Shown in pieces: positions 1 through 8,625 of a stretch of 64,000 nucleotides of DNA (the first letter of the stretch is position 1; each line of letters starts with the position of its first letter). Source of the DNA: Reinekea forsetii (GTDB lineage Bacteria > Pseudomonadota > Gammaproteobacteria > Pseudomonadales > Natronospirillaceae); NCBI RefSeq assembly GCF_018860385.1, contig NZ_JAHKPH010000008.1, positions 203,259 to 267,258 of the forward strand. The letters run 5' to 3'. The notes beneath the pieces were generated by a model. The model did no database searches and had not been told where the DNA came from. It worked only from the letters and a program-made list of their open reading frames with translations. The translations under genes were made by a program, and so were the position numbers.

Positions 1-493
1 AATTTGGGTGTTTTTGCCAGTGTTTTTTGTGCAGCAGGGCCTTACCTTATTACAAGCGGGCGCAATTATTGCTATCTATGGGTTAACCTGGGGGTCGTTA
101 CAGTTAGTAACGGGACCATTATCCGATTACATCGGCCGTAAAGGGCTCATCTTTTGGGGCATGGTGATGAGTGGTGCCAGCGTATTGGCCATTCCACTAA
201 CAACATCGATTGGGCTATGGTCACTCGAATTGGCATTAGCTGGGGTGGGTATGGCCATGTTGTACCCAAACTTAGGAGCCGCCGTTGGCGATTTTTCACC
301 CACTATTGCTCGGGCCAGTTTAGTGGGTATTTATCGGTTTTGGCGTGATTCGGGTTATGCCATAGGGGCGCTGGCAATGGGCTTGGTTGCGCAGTGGTCA
401 AACAACATGGATGTACCGTTTTTGTTTGTTGGCGTTTCAATGCTCCTTTCAGCTGTTTGTCTGCATTTTTGGTTGCCGTCCACTAAAAAGTAG
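1..493 (+). CDS. MFS transporter, C-terminal part (5' end outside window)
   Basis: The reading frame is open from the first bases of the window, so this is the last ~163 residues of a longer gene. The protein is strongly hydrophobic with about five membrane segments. It contains the major facilitator loop signature GPLSDYIGRKG near residue 40, which is the conserved motif between two helices of each MFS half. MFS proteins are inner-membrane secondary transporters of about 400 residues. Nothing visible fixes the substrate. It ends at a hairpin terminator and is separate from the downstream peptide operon. Confidence 0.85.
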   Translation, partial: IWVFLPVFFVQQGLTLLQAGAIIAIYGLTWGSLQLVTGPLSDYIGRKGLIFWGMVMSGASVLAIPLTTSIGLWSLELALAGVGMAMLYPNLGAAVGDFSPTIARASLVGIYRFWRDSGYAIGALAMGLVAQWSNNMDVPFLFVGVSMLLSAVCLHFWLPSTKK

Positions 494-540
494 TTGGAGT
501 TGTCTGTTTAATAGTCAGCCTAAGCTTGAAGAGACTCTCT

Positions 541-566
541 AACCTATTCATTTTGCTAGGTTTTTT
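541..566 (+). terminator. Rho-independent terminator after MFS gene
   Basis: The arms AACCTA and TAGGTT enclose a 10-nt loop and are followed by a T run. The stem is short (6 bp), so efficiency is probably moderate. Confidence 0.5.
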
Positions 567-917
567 CCCTTTATTACATCGTAAAAGTACAAAGCGCTTG
601 CGAAAAACTGGCCAAGTGGGCAATGTATTCACAAATTGCATTGAAATTGTTTGCGCCAAACCAATGAGGCCTTAAAGTAATGGCTATTAAGACTTTGTTG
701 TTAATCTGCGATTACAATAGTCAGTCGAATATTCAAACGCTGGTAGTTTTTACACATTTGTAAAAAAATCGAGACAGATCAAGTATTTGCTAATTAAAGG
801 CTATATGTTTGATTAATCACAATAGTTCTTTTAACTTGGCGTTAAAATAAAAATAAATAGCACCTCCAATGCTGTTCATAATAATTATAAGTAATATTGT
901 ATTTAGGAGTTTTTACT
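567..917 (+). other. AT-rich leader/promoter region of the peptide ABC operon
   Basis: This 350-bp stretch has no convincing gene. It holds a perfect 8-bp inverted repeat, TTTTTACA-CATT-TGTAAAAA, at 747-766 that could be an operator or RNA hairpin. A ribosome binding site AGGAG lies at 905-909, eight bases before the TTG at 918. No clear -35/-10 pair could be assigned. Confidence 0.4.
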
Positions 918-1937
918 TTGCGTTCATATTTTTTACGACGCTTGCTGCTTATCATCCCTACCTTTATCGGGGCGACCCTTATTGTTTTTTCGATGACACG
1001 TTTTGTTCCAGGTGGACCCGTGGAACGAATCATCATGGAAAGTTCAGCCATGGCAATGGATGGGGCGAGCGGTAATCGACAGTCAATGATGTTGTCTGAA
1101 CGGCAAATCGAGAAATTAAAAGAGTTCTATGGACTCGATAAACCCATCCCAGAAGCCTATGTCGACTGGATAGGCAACGTACTGACTGGCGAGCTGGGTA
1201 AATCTACCCGTTACTACATGCCTGTGTGGGATATGATAATCGAGCGTTTGCCTATAGCGCTGTATTTTGGCGTGCTGACATTTATTATCAGTACCGTGGT
1301 GTCTATCCCCTTAGGGGTTGCTAAAGCCCTAAAGCACGGTGGGCTCATGGATAACGTATCGTCGGGGCTTATATTCTTAGGCTTTGCGGTACCGGCTTAT
1401 GTTGTGGGCGTGTTACTGCTCACTTGGTTTTCGTTTAGCTGGGAGCTTTTCCCAATGGGCGGCTTTGTACACGAAGACTTTGAAGACTTCTCTCGCGGCA
1501 AACAATTCTTAGATTTACTCTGGCACACCGCGTTACCGCTCATTTGTTACCTTATCGCCGATTTTGCCGTGCTTACCGTCACCATGAAAAATAACTTAAT
1601 GGAAAACCTCTCGGCCGATTATGTGCGTACCGCCGTAGCGAAAGGCATGCCGTTCAAGCAAGCGGTAAAAAACCACGCCTTCCGTAATAGCCTTATTCCT
1701 TTGGCTTCTCACTTTGGTAACTTTTTAACGGCCTTTTTAGGGGGCAGCTTCTTAATTGAAGTTATCTTTAATATTGATGGTATTGGCTTGTTAGGCTTTG
1801 AAGCGTTAGTAGAAAACGATTACCCCGTGGTTATGGGCTTACTGGCTATCACGACAGGCTTATTTTTAGTGGGCAATATTTTATCCGATATTTTGGTGGC
1901 CTTGGTCGACCCTCGTGTTAAGTATGGAGCGAAGTAA
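918..1937 (+). CDS. yejB: Peptide ABC transporter permease, YejB type
   Basis: Inner-membrane permease of a peptide importer (DppB/OppB/YejB family, about 340 residues). I place the start at TTG 918, behind AGGAG, rather than at the upstream TTG 897, because the protein then begins MLRSYFLRRL, the usual positively charged start of the family. It has an N-terminal membrane anchor with the FVPGGP motif, five further helices, and the cytoplasmic coupling helix in the segment ADYVRTAVAKGM followed by NSLIPL near the C-terminus. The stop codon overlaps the next start (TAATG), indicating translational coupling. YejABEF of enterics imports oligopeptides and the antibiotic microcin C; the substrate here is inferred. 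Confidence 0.88.
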   Translation: MRSYFLRRLLLIIPTFIGATLIVFSMTRFVPGGPVERIIMESSAMAMDGASGNRQSMMLSERQIEKLKEFYGLDKPIPEAYVDWIGNVLTGELGKSTRYYMPVWDMIIERLPIALYFGVLTFIISTVVSIPLGVAKALKHGGLMDNVSSGLIFLGFAVPAYVVGVLLLTWFSFSWELFPMGGFVHEDFEDFSRGKQFLDLLWHTALPLICYLIADFAVLTVTMKNNLMENLSADYVRTAVAKGMPFKQAVKNHAFRNSLIPLASHFGNFLTAFLGGSFLIEVIFNIDGIGLLGFEALVENDYPVVMGLLAITTGLFLVGNILSDILVALVDPRVKYGAK

Positions 1938-3025
1938 TGACAGAAGTAACAGCGCCACCGGTAGTAGAAAAAGAAAAACGTGAGTGGTTTAGCCCGCTGA
2001 CGCGCAAAAAAATACACCGTTTTACGCAAATAAAACGTGGCTATTATGCCTTTTGGGTGTTCATGCTTTTAATCGTGTTGTCGGCTGCAGCCGAACTGAT
2101 CGTCAACAACAAGGCATTGATCGTAAAATATGAAGGCAGCTTGTATTTCCCCACCTATAGCGATGTTATTGGTGGCGATTTCTTCGGGCTCGATTACCCA
2201 TATGAAACCAATTATCGTGAACTCAGCGAAAAATTCTCAAACGATGGGTCTAACAATTGGGTGTTGTTACCGCTGGTGCCTTGGAATGCATTTGAGCAAG
2301 ACTTTTTAGACGGTGAATACCCTCCATATGCGCCATCGGCCGAACGAAAGCATTATTTAGGCACCGATAGTATCGGACGAGACATTGTTGCGCGCTTAGT
2401 TTACGGTTTTCGAATCGCCATTATTTTTGCCATGTTCTCGTTATTTATTTGCATGGGCATTGGTGTCTCTGTGGGTTGTGCCATGGGTTACTTTGGCCGT
2501 TGGATTGATCTAGTCGGGCAGCGTGTGATTGAAATTCTTTCCGTAGTGCCTTTTTTGTACGTCATTATGGTATTTGCTTCCATCGTAAAGCCAGGCTTAT
2601 TTTGGTTAACGGTGGTTTACGTCATGTTTGGATGGATGGGCATTACCTGGTATATGCGCTCGATGACATATAAAGAAAAGGCACGTGATTACGTAATGTC
2701 GGCTCGTGCCATTGGCGCTTCCCACGCTCGTATTATTTTTCATCATATTTTGCCAAACACCATCGTAATGGTGATCACCATCGCACCCTTTTTTATGGTG
2801 GCAGGTATTTCCGTGCTCACAGCACTCGATTACTTAGGATTTGGCTTAAGACCGCCAACGCCGAGTATTGGTGAGCTGCTGCAGCAGGGTAAAGCAAATT
2901 TAGACAGCCCTTGGATTGTGTGGTCGGCTATTTTGTCGGTCTCTACAATTTTAGTGCTTATTCAGTTTATCGGTGAAGCCGTGCGTGAAGCGTTTGATCC
3001 TAAACGCTACACGCGGTATGAGTGA
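1937..3025 (+). CDS. yejE: Peptide ABC transporter permease, YejE type
   Basis: Second permease of the importer (OppC/YejE family). Residues ~30-55 form the first helix. A long periplasmic segment follows and contains LGTDSIGRDIVARLVYG, the DppC-family motif that precedes the transport domain. The C-terminal part carries the ATPase-contact loop (YVMSARAIGASHARIIFHHI, EAA-like). At 362 residues it is longer than OppC because of the extended periplasmic loop between ~60 and 130, as is usual in YejE. It starts on the A of the preceding stop codon. Confidence 0.88.
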   Translation: MTEVTAPPVVEKEKREWFSPLTRKKIHRFTQIKRGYYAFWVFMLLIVLSAAAELIVNNKALIVKYEGSLYFPTYSDVIGGDFFGLDYPYETNYRELSEKFSNDGSNNWVLLPLVPWNAFEQDFLDGEYPPYAPSAERKHYLGTDSIGRDIVARLVYGFRIAIIFAMFSLFICMGIGVSVGCAMGYFGRWIDLVGQRVIEILSVVPFLYVIMVFASIVKPGLFWLTVVYVMFGWMGITWYMRSMTYKEKARDYVMSARAIGASHARIIFHHILPNTIVMVITIAPFFMVAGISVLTALDYLGFGLRPPTPSIGELLQQGKANLDSPWIVWSAILSVSTILVLIQFIGEAVREAFDPKRYTRYE

Positions 3026-3094
3026 GACCCACTTATGCCAATGAAAAACGTTGTCAATAATGAACAACGAAACTATAACAAAGGAACGAAAACT

Positions 3095-4906
3095 ATGAGT
3101 CATCTAAGAAAGCCTGTTGTTGGCATTGTTGCCGCAGCGTCGCTGATGCTCTCGGCCCATGGCTGGAGCGAGTCGCTACCTGCAAACCTCACTTGGATTT
3201 CAAACATGGATCAACCTGTGTTTGCAAACCAAGAAGCACCGAAAGGCGGAACGGTAAACTACCGTATCAGCTCTTTCCCATTAACCTTACGTACTGAAGG
3301 CCCTGATTCAAACGGTGCTTTTGCCGCTTGGACGCGTGGTTTGTTTGGTTCTTTAATGGAACGTCACCCAAATACGCGTGAATTTATTCCTTATCTTGCA
3401 GAATCATGGGCATTTGCTGGCGATGACCGCACCATGTACTTTAAGCTTGATGAAGATGCGCGCTGGTCTGATGGTGAAAAAGTTACCGCAGACGATTTCG
3501 TGTTTACACGTGAATTCATGACTTCAGAAGATATTCAAGCGCCGTGGTATAACGATTACTACTCAAACGAAATTTCTGAAGTAACAAAAATTGATGAGTA
3601 CACTTTAAAAGTTGTTTCTGGTCCGGCTAAGCCAGTCGATGAACTTTATGAGCAGGTTAACCTTCGCCCATTGCCAGAGCATGCTATTCGTCCAGCACTT
3701 AATGAAGACTGGGTAGAAGAGCAAAACTGGACTATTTTCCCAACAGTTGCTGCATATCAGATTGATGATGTAGACATGGGTAAATCTATTACCTTAAAAC
3801 GCGTTAAAGATTGGTGGGCTGCTGACAAGAAATACATGGTCGGCCGTTACAACGTTGATAAGTTCCGTATCAAAGTAATACGCGATACAGACGTTACTTT
3901 GCAAGCTTTAAATAAAGGCGAGCTAGACGCGCACATGATGATTTTCCCTGCGCAATGGCATTCGTTTAACGAAGATTTCTCAGCCTATGCGAAAGGCTAT
4001 ATTCAAAAAACTTGGGCGTTTAATGCAACACCACAGGGCTTAGCCGGTGTTTGGTTGAACAAGCAAGATCCTATGCTTTCTAACCATGATATTCGTTTAG
4101 GTATTGCTCATGCGATGAACGTACCTAAAATGCTAGAAGCCGCTTTGTATGGCGATTACCAGCATTTACAGAACCTAGGTTCTGGTTACGGTAAGTATGA
4201 AAACAAAGATGTTAAAGCTTTCCCATTTAACCCAGATAAAGCGCGTGAGTACTTTGCAAAAGCAGGCTACAGCAAAATGGGTCCTAATGGTTTCTTAGTT
4301 AACGATGCCGGTGAAGAACTTAAAGTAGAGCTACTTTACTTAAGCCCAGCACACACGCCGCGTACTTCTGTATTACAAGAAGAAGCGAAGAAAGCGGGTC
4401 TTAACTTAGAATTAAACCTATTAGCGGGTGCGCAAGGCTTTAAAGCTATGCTAGAGAAAAACCATAAAGCAGGTTTTGTAGGCATGGGTGCCGGCATGTT
4501 GCCAGCTTACTGGCAGTACTTCCACTCAGACAATGCTAAAGAGCAAACCAACAACTTCACAATGACTGCGGACCCTGAGCTAGATAAGTTGATCATGACT
4601 TATAAAGAAGAGTTCGATACAGACGTTCGAATTAAAGCCGCTCACGCAATCCAAGAATGGGTTATTGCTGATGCCGCTTATATTCCAACGTACTCAGTAC
4701 CATTTACTCGTGCGGCGCACTGGAAGTGGTTGAAGGTTCCAGCTGAAGCTGCGGGTCTTGAAGATTCTCTATTCTGTTCAGGTGGTTTATCGGATTGTTA
4801 TGGTCGCTTCTGGGTAGATGCAGAAGAGAAGAAAGCTGTTGAAGCAGCCATGAAGAGTGGAAAAACATTTGAGTCTGTGACTCGAATCGACACCACTTGG
4901 AAATAA
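3095..4906 (+). CDS. yejA: Periplasmic peptide-binding protein, YejA type (SBP family 5)
   Basis: Extracellular solute-binding protein family 5. The start ATG at 3095 follows AAGGAA. An upstream in-frame ATG at 3035 would add 20 polar residues ahead of the signal peptide, so I reject it. The first ~27 residues are a signal peptide (LVE-like basic start, hydrophobic core, cleavage near AHGWSES). The mature protein is about 575 residues, with family-typical segments such as YLAESWAFAGDDRTMYFKLDEDARWSDG and VTADDFVFTREF given here only in part (residues ~110-155). Codon use looks more biased than in its neighbours, suggesting high expression. A strong hairpin directly follows the gene, separating it from the ATPase genes. 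Confidence 0.88.
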   Translation: MSHLRKPVVGIVAAASLMLSAHGWSESLPANLTWISNMDQPVFANQEAPKGGTVNYRISSFPLTLRTEGPDSNGAFAAWTRGLFGSLMERHPNTREFIPYLAESWAFAGDDRTMYFKLDEDARWSDGEKVTADDFVFTREFMTSEDIQAPWYNDYYSNEISEVTKIDEYTLKVVSGPAKPVDELYEQVNLRPLPEHAIRPALNEDWVEEQNWTIFPTVAAYQIDDVDMGKSITLKRVKDWWAADKKYMVGRYNVDKFRIKVIRDTDVTLQALNKGELDAHMMIFPAQWHSFNEDFSAYAKGYIQKTWAFNATPQGLAGVWLNKQDPMLSNHDIRLGIAHAMNVPKMLEAALYGDYQHLQNLGSGYGKYENKDVKAFPFNPDKAREYFAKAGYSKMGPNGFLVNDAGEELKVELLYLSPAHTPRTSVLQEEAKKAGLNLELNLLAGAQGFKAMLEKNHKAGFVGMGAGMLPAYWQYFHSDNAKEQTNNFTMTADPELDKLIMTYKEEFDTDVRIKAAHAIQEWVIADAAYIPTYSVPFTRAAHWKWLKVPAEAAGLEDSLFCSGGLSDCYGRFWVDAEEKKAVEAAMKSGKTFESVTRIDTTWK

Positions 4907-4930
4907 TAAAAACTAAAAAATGACTGTTCA

Positions 4931-4957
4931 AAGGCTGCGCAATTGCGCAGCCTTTTC
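4931..4957 (+). terminator. Intra-operon terminator/attenuator after yejA
   Basis: A perfect 24-base palindrome (4931-4954, core GGCTGCGCAATTGCGCAGCC) is followed by a T run. It lies between the binding-protein gene and the two ATPase genes of the same operon, so it probably terminates part of the transcripts and stabilises the yejBEA mRNA. Confidence 0.8.
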
Positions 4958-4988
4958 ATAAGAAATCATAGAAATGTTGGAGTAAGGC

Positions 4989-6002
4989 ATGACAAGTGAA
5001 CCGATCCTGTCCGTTCGAAACTTAAAAACTGAATTTGAAGTTGAAAGCGGAGTTGTTCAGGTGCTCGACGGTGTAAGCTTTGATGTTCCTAAAGGGAAAA
5101 CATTGGGCATTGTGGGCGAATCGGGTTGTGGAAAAAGCGTCACCGCTTCTTCCATTATGGGGCTGTTACCGCGCCCATATGGTCGTGTGAATGGCGGTGA
5201 AATTCTTTACGATGGGCAAGATTTAGCAAAAATCCCAAAGGAAGAGTTTTACAAAGTTCGCGGAAACCGCATTTCTATGATTTTTCAGGAGCCGATGACC
5301 GCACTGAACCCAGTGCAACCTGTCGGCAAACAAATTGCCGAAGTCTTCAAGCTGCATAAGCCAAACATTGCCAAAGAAGACTATCGAACGCTCAGCATTG
5401 AAATGTTGGCGAAGGTAGGTATTCCAGAACCAGAACGTCGCTACGATGAGTTCCCTCATCAGCTGTCTGGTGGAATGCGTCAGCGTGTCATGATCGCCAT
5501 TGCACTGGCGTGCGAACCCGATGTACTGATTGCCGATGAGCCGACGACCGCGCTAGATGTGACCATTCAAGCGCAAATTTTAGAGCTCATGCAAAAGCTA
5601 CAAGATGAAAACGGCATGTCGATTATTTTTATTACACATGATTTAGGTGTTGTTGCTGAAATGTGTGATGAAGTAGTGGTCATGTACGCCGGACGTGTTG
5701 CAGAGCAAGCCAGCGTGTTCGATATTTTTGAAAAATCTCAACACCCTTACACGCAAGGCTTACTGGCATCTATTCCTAGGTTAGACGGTACGCCTAAAAC
5801 GGTTTTACCAACCATTGCGGGGCAGGTACCTAGTTTAATGGATATGCCTCCTGGCTGCCGTTACGCAAGCCGATGCCCAAATGTTACCGAGCAATGCAAA
5901 GCAACCCCTGAATTACAGTTTTATGGAAAAGAACACCAAGTAGCCTGCTGGCTGGTGGAATCAAATCCCGTGCAAGTTGCAGCGGTAGGAGAAGCACAAT
6001 GA
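4989..6002 (+). CDS. Peptide ABC transporter ATPase 1 (OppD/YejF-N type)
   Basis: Cytoplasmic ATP-hydrolysing subunit of the peptide importer. Visible motifs in order: Walker A GESGCGKS near residue 43, Q-loop FQEPMTAL near 98, ABC signature LSGGMRQR near 158, Walker [13 protein letters not shown] near 178, and H-loop ITHDLG. The C-terminal oligopeptide-transporter extension includes [14 protein letters not shown], a cysteine pattern typical of the Opp/Dpp family. Length (337) is normal for OppD/DppD. In E. coli the two ATPase halves are fused in YejF; here they are separate genes overlapping by 4 bp. Confidence 0.92.
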   Translation: MTSEPILSVRNLKTEFEVESGVVQVLDGVSFDVPKGKTLGIVGESGCGKSVTASSIMGLLPRPYGRVNGGEILYDGQDLAKIPKEEFYKVRGNRISMIFQEPMTALNPVQPVGKQIAEVFKLHKPNIAKEDYRTLSIEMLAKVGIPEPERRYDEFPHQLSGGMRQRVMIAIALACEPDVLIADEPTTALDVTIQAQILELMQKLQDENGMSIIFITHDLGVVAEMCDEVVVMYAGRVAEQASVFDIFEKSQHPYTQGLLASIPRLDGTPKTVLPTIAGQVPSLMDMPPGCRYASRCPNVTEQCKATPELQFYGKEHQVACWLVESNPVQVAAVGEAQ

Positions 6003-6964
6003 GTGATGCAATTTTATCGGTAAACGAACTCACCCAGCATTTTAAATTGAAAAGCGGATTATTGTCGCCCGCGCATTTTGTACATGCCGTGGATGGCGTG
6101 AGTTTTAATTTGCAGCCTGGTGAAACCTTAGGGTTAGTCGGGGAGTCTGGCTGCGGTAAGAGTACGCTTGGCCGTACTTTGTTAAAGTTGTACGAACCGA
6201 CTTCAGGTTCTATTTTTTATGACCAGCAAGACATTACCGATACCAGTGGCAAAGAACTACGTAACCTGCGTAAAAGCATGCAAATGGTGTTTCAAGACCC
6301 AATGGAATCACTTAATGCCCGGCATACAGTGGGGGATATTATTGCGGAGCCATTGTTGGTGCATAACGTCGGTAACCGTGCCAGCCGCTTAGCTAAAGTA
6401 CATGAGTTACTCGAAAAAGTAGGTTTGCCAAAAGACGCGGCTAATCGATATCCGCATGAGTTTTCAGGTGGCCAACGTCAACGTATCGGTATTGCCCGCG
6501 CCATTGCTTTAGAGCCCAAGGTGCTGGTGTGTGATGAAGCGGTTTCGGCGTTAGACGTGTCTGTTCAATCGCAAATTTTAAATTTGTTAATGGACATTCA
6601 AAAGGAAATGAACCTAGCGCTCATATTTATTGCGCATGATTTATCAGTAGTTAAACATATTTCAGATCGCATCGCGGTCATGTACCTCGGTCGTATTGTT
6701 GAGTTAGCCGATGCACAAACGCTTTATGAATCGCCCAAGCATCCGTATACGCAATCGTTGATTGCGGCGATTCCTGTGCCCGACCCACGCAAACGCAAGA
6801 AGCGTGAAATATTACACGGTGATGTGCCTTCACCCATTAATCCGCCTTCTGGGTGTCATTTTCATACCCGTTGCCCAGTAGCTACTCAGCAATGCAAAGA
6901 AGTGGACCCAAAACTGAAAGACTTAACAGACTCGCACAAAGTGGCGTGTTTGTTAGTGGAATAA
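5999..6964 (+). CDS. Peptide ABC transporter ATPase 2 (OppF/YejF-C type)
   Basis: Second ATPase of the heterodimeric motor. It has Walker [10 protein letters not shown] near residue 47, Q-loop VFQDPMESL, signature FSGGQRQR near 157, Walker [13 protein letters not shown] and H-loop IAHDLS. The C-terminus carries the OppF-type segment [14 protein letters not shown]. It starts within the last codon of the first ATPase (ATGA overlap), so the two are probably made in equal amounts. The Walker B region reads DEAVSALD rather than DEPTSALD, a variant common in OppF proteins. A strong terminator follows. Confidence 0.92.
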   Translation: MSDAILSVNELTQHFKLKSGLLSPAHFVHAVDGVSFNLQPGETLGLVGESGCGKSTLGRTLLKLYEPTSGSIFYDQQDITDTSGKELRNLRKSMQMVFQDPMESLNARHTVGDIIAEPLLVHNVGNRASRLAKVHELLEKVGLPKDAANRYPHEFSGGQRQRIGIARAIALEPKVLVCDEAVSALDVSVQSQILNLLMDIQKEMNLALIFIAHDLSVVKHISDRIAVMYLGRIVELADAQTLYESPKHPYTQSLIAAIPVPDPRKRKKREILHGDVPSPINPPSGCHFHTRCPVATQQCKEVDPKLKDLTDSHKVACLLVE

Positions 6965-6982
6965 CGGTTTTATTATAGAGTG

Positions 6983-7021
6983 AGCTGTTGCACCACAACA
7001 TCGTCGGTGCAACAGCTTTTA
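6983..7021 (+). terminator. Terminator of the peptide ABC operon
   Basis: A perfect 12-bp stem (AGCTGTTGCACC / GGTGCAACAGCT, loop of 11 nt) is followed by TTTTAT. It lies between the convergent peptide operon and dadX. No T run exists on the minus-strand side, so it mainly serves the plus strand. Confidence 0.85.
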
Positions 7022-7032
7022 TGCTTAGCCGT

Positions 7033-8115
7033 TTACTCGTTTATGTAACGCTTATGCACTCGACGAGTGACCCCTGTAAATAGGGTATAGGGAATAGTAT
7101 CGCAATAGGTGGCTACTTCAGCCGCCGCCAAAGATTCGCCCCACAATTCTACCTTTGAACCCACCTGAGCATCGGTTACCTGAGTTAAATCGACCGTCAG
7201 CATGTCCATAGACACTCGGCCAATTAAGGCTGTACGTTGACCATTGACCATCACAGGTGTGCCATCTTTAGCATGGCGTGGGTAGCCATCGGCGTAACCC
7301 ATGGCCACTGTGCCTACTAGGGTTGGTTGGTTACACACGTAACGGTGACTGTAGCCGACACCTTCACCGGCGGGTACTTCTCGTATCGCAATAATTTCTG
7401 AAGTAAGCGACATCACGGGCTGTAATTGATCGGCTATTGGATGCGGATTGCTAAAAGGTGTTGCGCCGTACAACATAATACCTGGGCGTTGAAACTGCCG
7501 GCGAGCGTTCTCGTAGCCTAAAGTGGCGGCACTGTTGGCGATGCTGATGGGAGCATTAAGATCGTGCGTGACTTCATCAAAACATTGCATTTGTTGCGCG
7601 GTTATAGGGCAGCCAATATTGTCGGCGTTGGCAAAGTGGGTCATGAGTACCACTTCAGCCACTTGCTCTAATTGGTTTAATCTAGCAAAGGCCGAACGGT
7701 ATTCTTTAGGCATAACGCCTAACCTGTGCATGCCGCTGTCCATTTTTAACCAAACATGAATGGGGTTTATTAATTTAGTGTTGGCAAGGGCATCTATCTG
7801 TTCAAGGCTGTGTACGGCGCACCATAAATTTAATTCGCTGATGGTTTGAAGTTCATCGGCACTGAAAAAACCTTCGAGTAATAAAATAGGTTTTTGTATT
7901 CCGGCTTCTCGTAGTTCAACGGCTTCTTCTATACAAGCCACACCGAACGCATCGGCTTCATTTTCTAATGTGTACGCCATTTTAATTGCCCCATGACCGT
8001 AGGCATCCGCTTTAATGATGGCAACCGCTTTGGCAGAACGAGCCAGAGATTTGGCTAGGCGGTAATTGTGGCGAAATGCCTCTATATTTATGGTGGCAGT
8101 GGCGGCTCTGGCCAT
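7033..8115 (-). CDS. dadX: Alanine racemase, catabolic (DadX type)
   Basis: PLP-dependent alanine racemase interconverting L- and D-alanine. The PLP lysine is K35 in AIIKADAYGHG, and the second catalytic base is the tyrosine of GVGYSHRY near residue 255. MDSGMHRLG near 125-133 contributes the PLP and substrate pocket. Its 360 residues match Alr/DadX. Its position behind dadA and ridA and near an Lrp-family regulator points to the catabolic enzyme, which feeds D-alanine to DadA, rather than the cell-wall enzyme Alr. Sequence alone does not separate the two. Confidence 0.92.
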   Translation of the reverse strand: MARAATATINIEAFRHNYRLAKSLARSAKAVAIIKADAYGHGAIKMAYTLENEADAFGVACIEEAVELREAGIQKPILLLEGFFSADELQTISELNLWCAVHSLEQIDALANTKLINPIHVWLKMDSGMHRLGVMPKEYRSAFARLNQLEQVAEVVLMTHFANADNIGCPITAQQMQCFDEVTHDLNAPISIANSAATLGYENARRQFQRPGIMLYGATPFSNPHPIADQLQPVMSLTSEIIAIREVPAGEGVGYSHRYVCNQPTLVGTVAMGYADGYPRHAKDGTPVMVNGQRTALIGRVSMDMLTVDLTQVTDAQVGSKVELWGESLAAAEVATYCDTIPYTLFTGVTRRVHKRYINE

Positions 8116-8155
8116 GAAGTTACTCTCGTTTTTGTTGTGTTAATTTTGAAGTTGT

Positions 8156-8186
8156 AACAACGGCAACGGCTCACGTTGCCATTGTT
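8156..8186 (-). other. Intercistronic hairpin between ridA and dadX
   Basis: A 13-bp stem with one wobble pair (arms 8156-8168 and 8174-8186, core GGCAACG/CGTTGCC, 5-nt loop) lies in the 82-bp gap. There is no T tract on the minus strand, so an mRNA-stabilising or partial-termination role is more likely than full termination. Confidence 0.45.
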
Positions 8187-8197
8187 AAATGACGTTG

Positions 8198-8581
8198 TTA
8201 AAGCGCCATGATGGCTTCAATTTCAATGTCGGCATCTTTTGGCAGTGCTTTTACAGCATAAGCGGCACGCGCGGGGTAAGGCTCTGAAAAGTACTGGCTC
8301 ATTAACTCATTTACCTGGTTAAAGTATTTCAAATCGGATAATAAAATGGTCATTTTCACAAAATTTGAAAGATCACCGCCGGCCGCCTCTGCAACGGCTT
8401 TGAGGTTCTCAAACACTTGAACGGCTTGCGCTTCAAAAGAGTCAGTCACCATTTCCATGGTTTCAGGGTTTAATGGAATTTGGCCTGATAAATATACCGT
8501 ATCACCCACTTTTACCGCTTGTGAATAAGGACCAATGGCAGCAGGAGCCTTATTTGTACTGATGATCGTTTTGTTCGACAT
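8198..8581 (-). CDS. ridA: Enamine/imine deaminase RidA
   Basis: Small cytoplasmic RidA/YjgF protein (127 residues, the usual size). The family hydrolyses reactive 2-aminoacrylate and related imines. Visible family features are AIGPYSQAV at residues 15-23, [11 protein letters not shown], and the catalytic arginine in YPARAAY near 105. It sits between dadA and dadX. DadA makes imino acids by oxidising D-amino acids, so RidA would remove these intermediates; that link is inferred from position. Confidence 0.93.
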   Translation of the reverse strand: MSNKTIISTNKAPAAIGPYSQAVKVGDTVYLSGQIPLNPETMEMVTDSFEAQAVQVFENLKAVAEAAGGDLSNFVKMTILLSDLKYFNQVNELMSQYFSEPYPARAAYAVKALPKDADIEIEAIMAL

Positions 8582-8625
8582 TTTATTTCCTTAATAAGTT
8601 TGTGAATTGAGAGTCGAGGCGTTAA

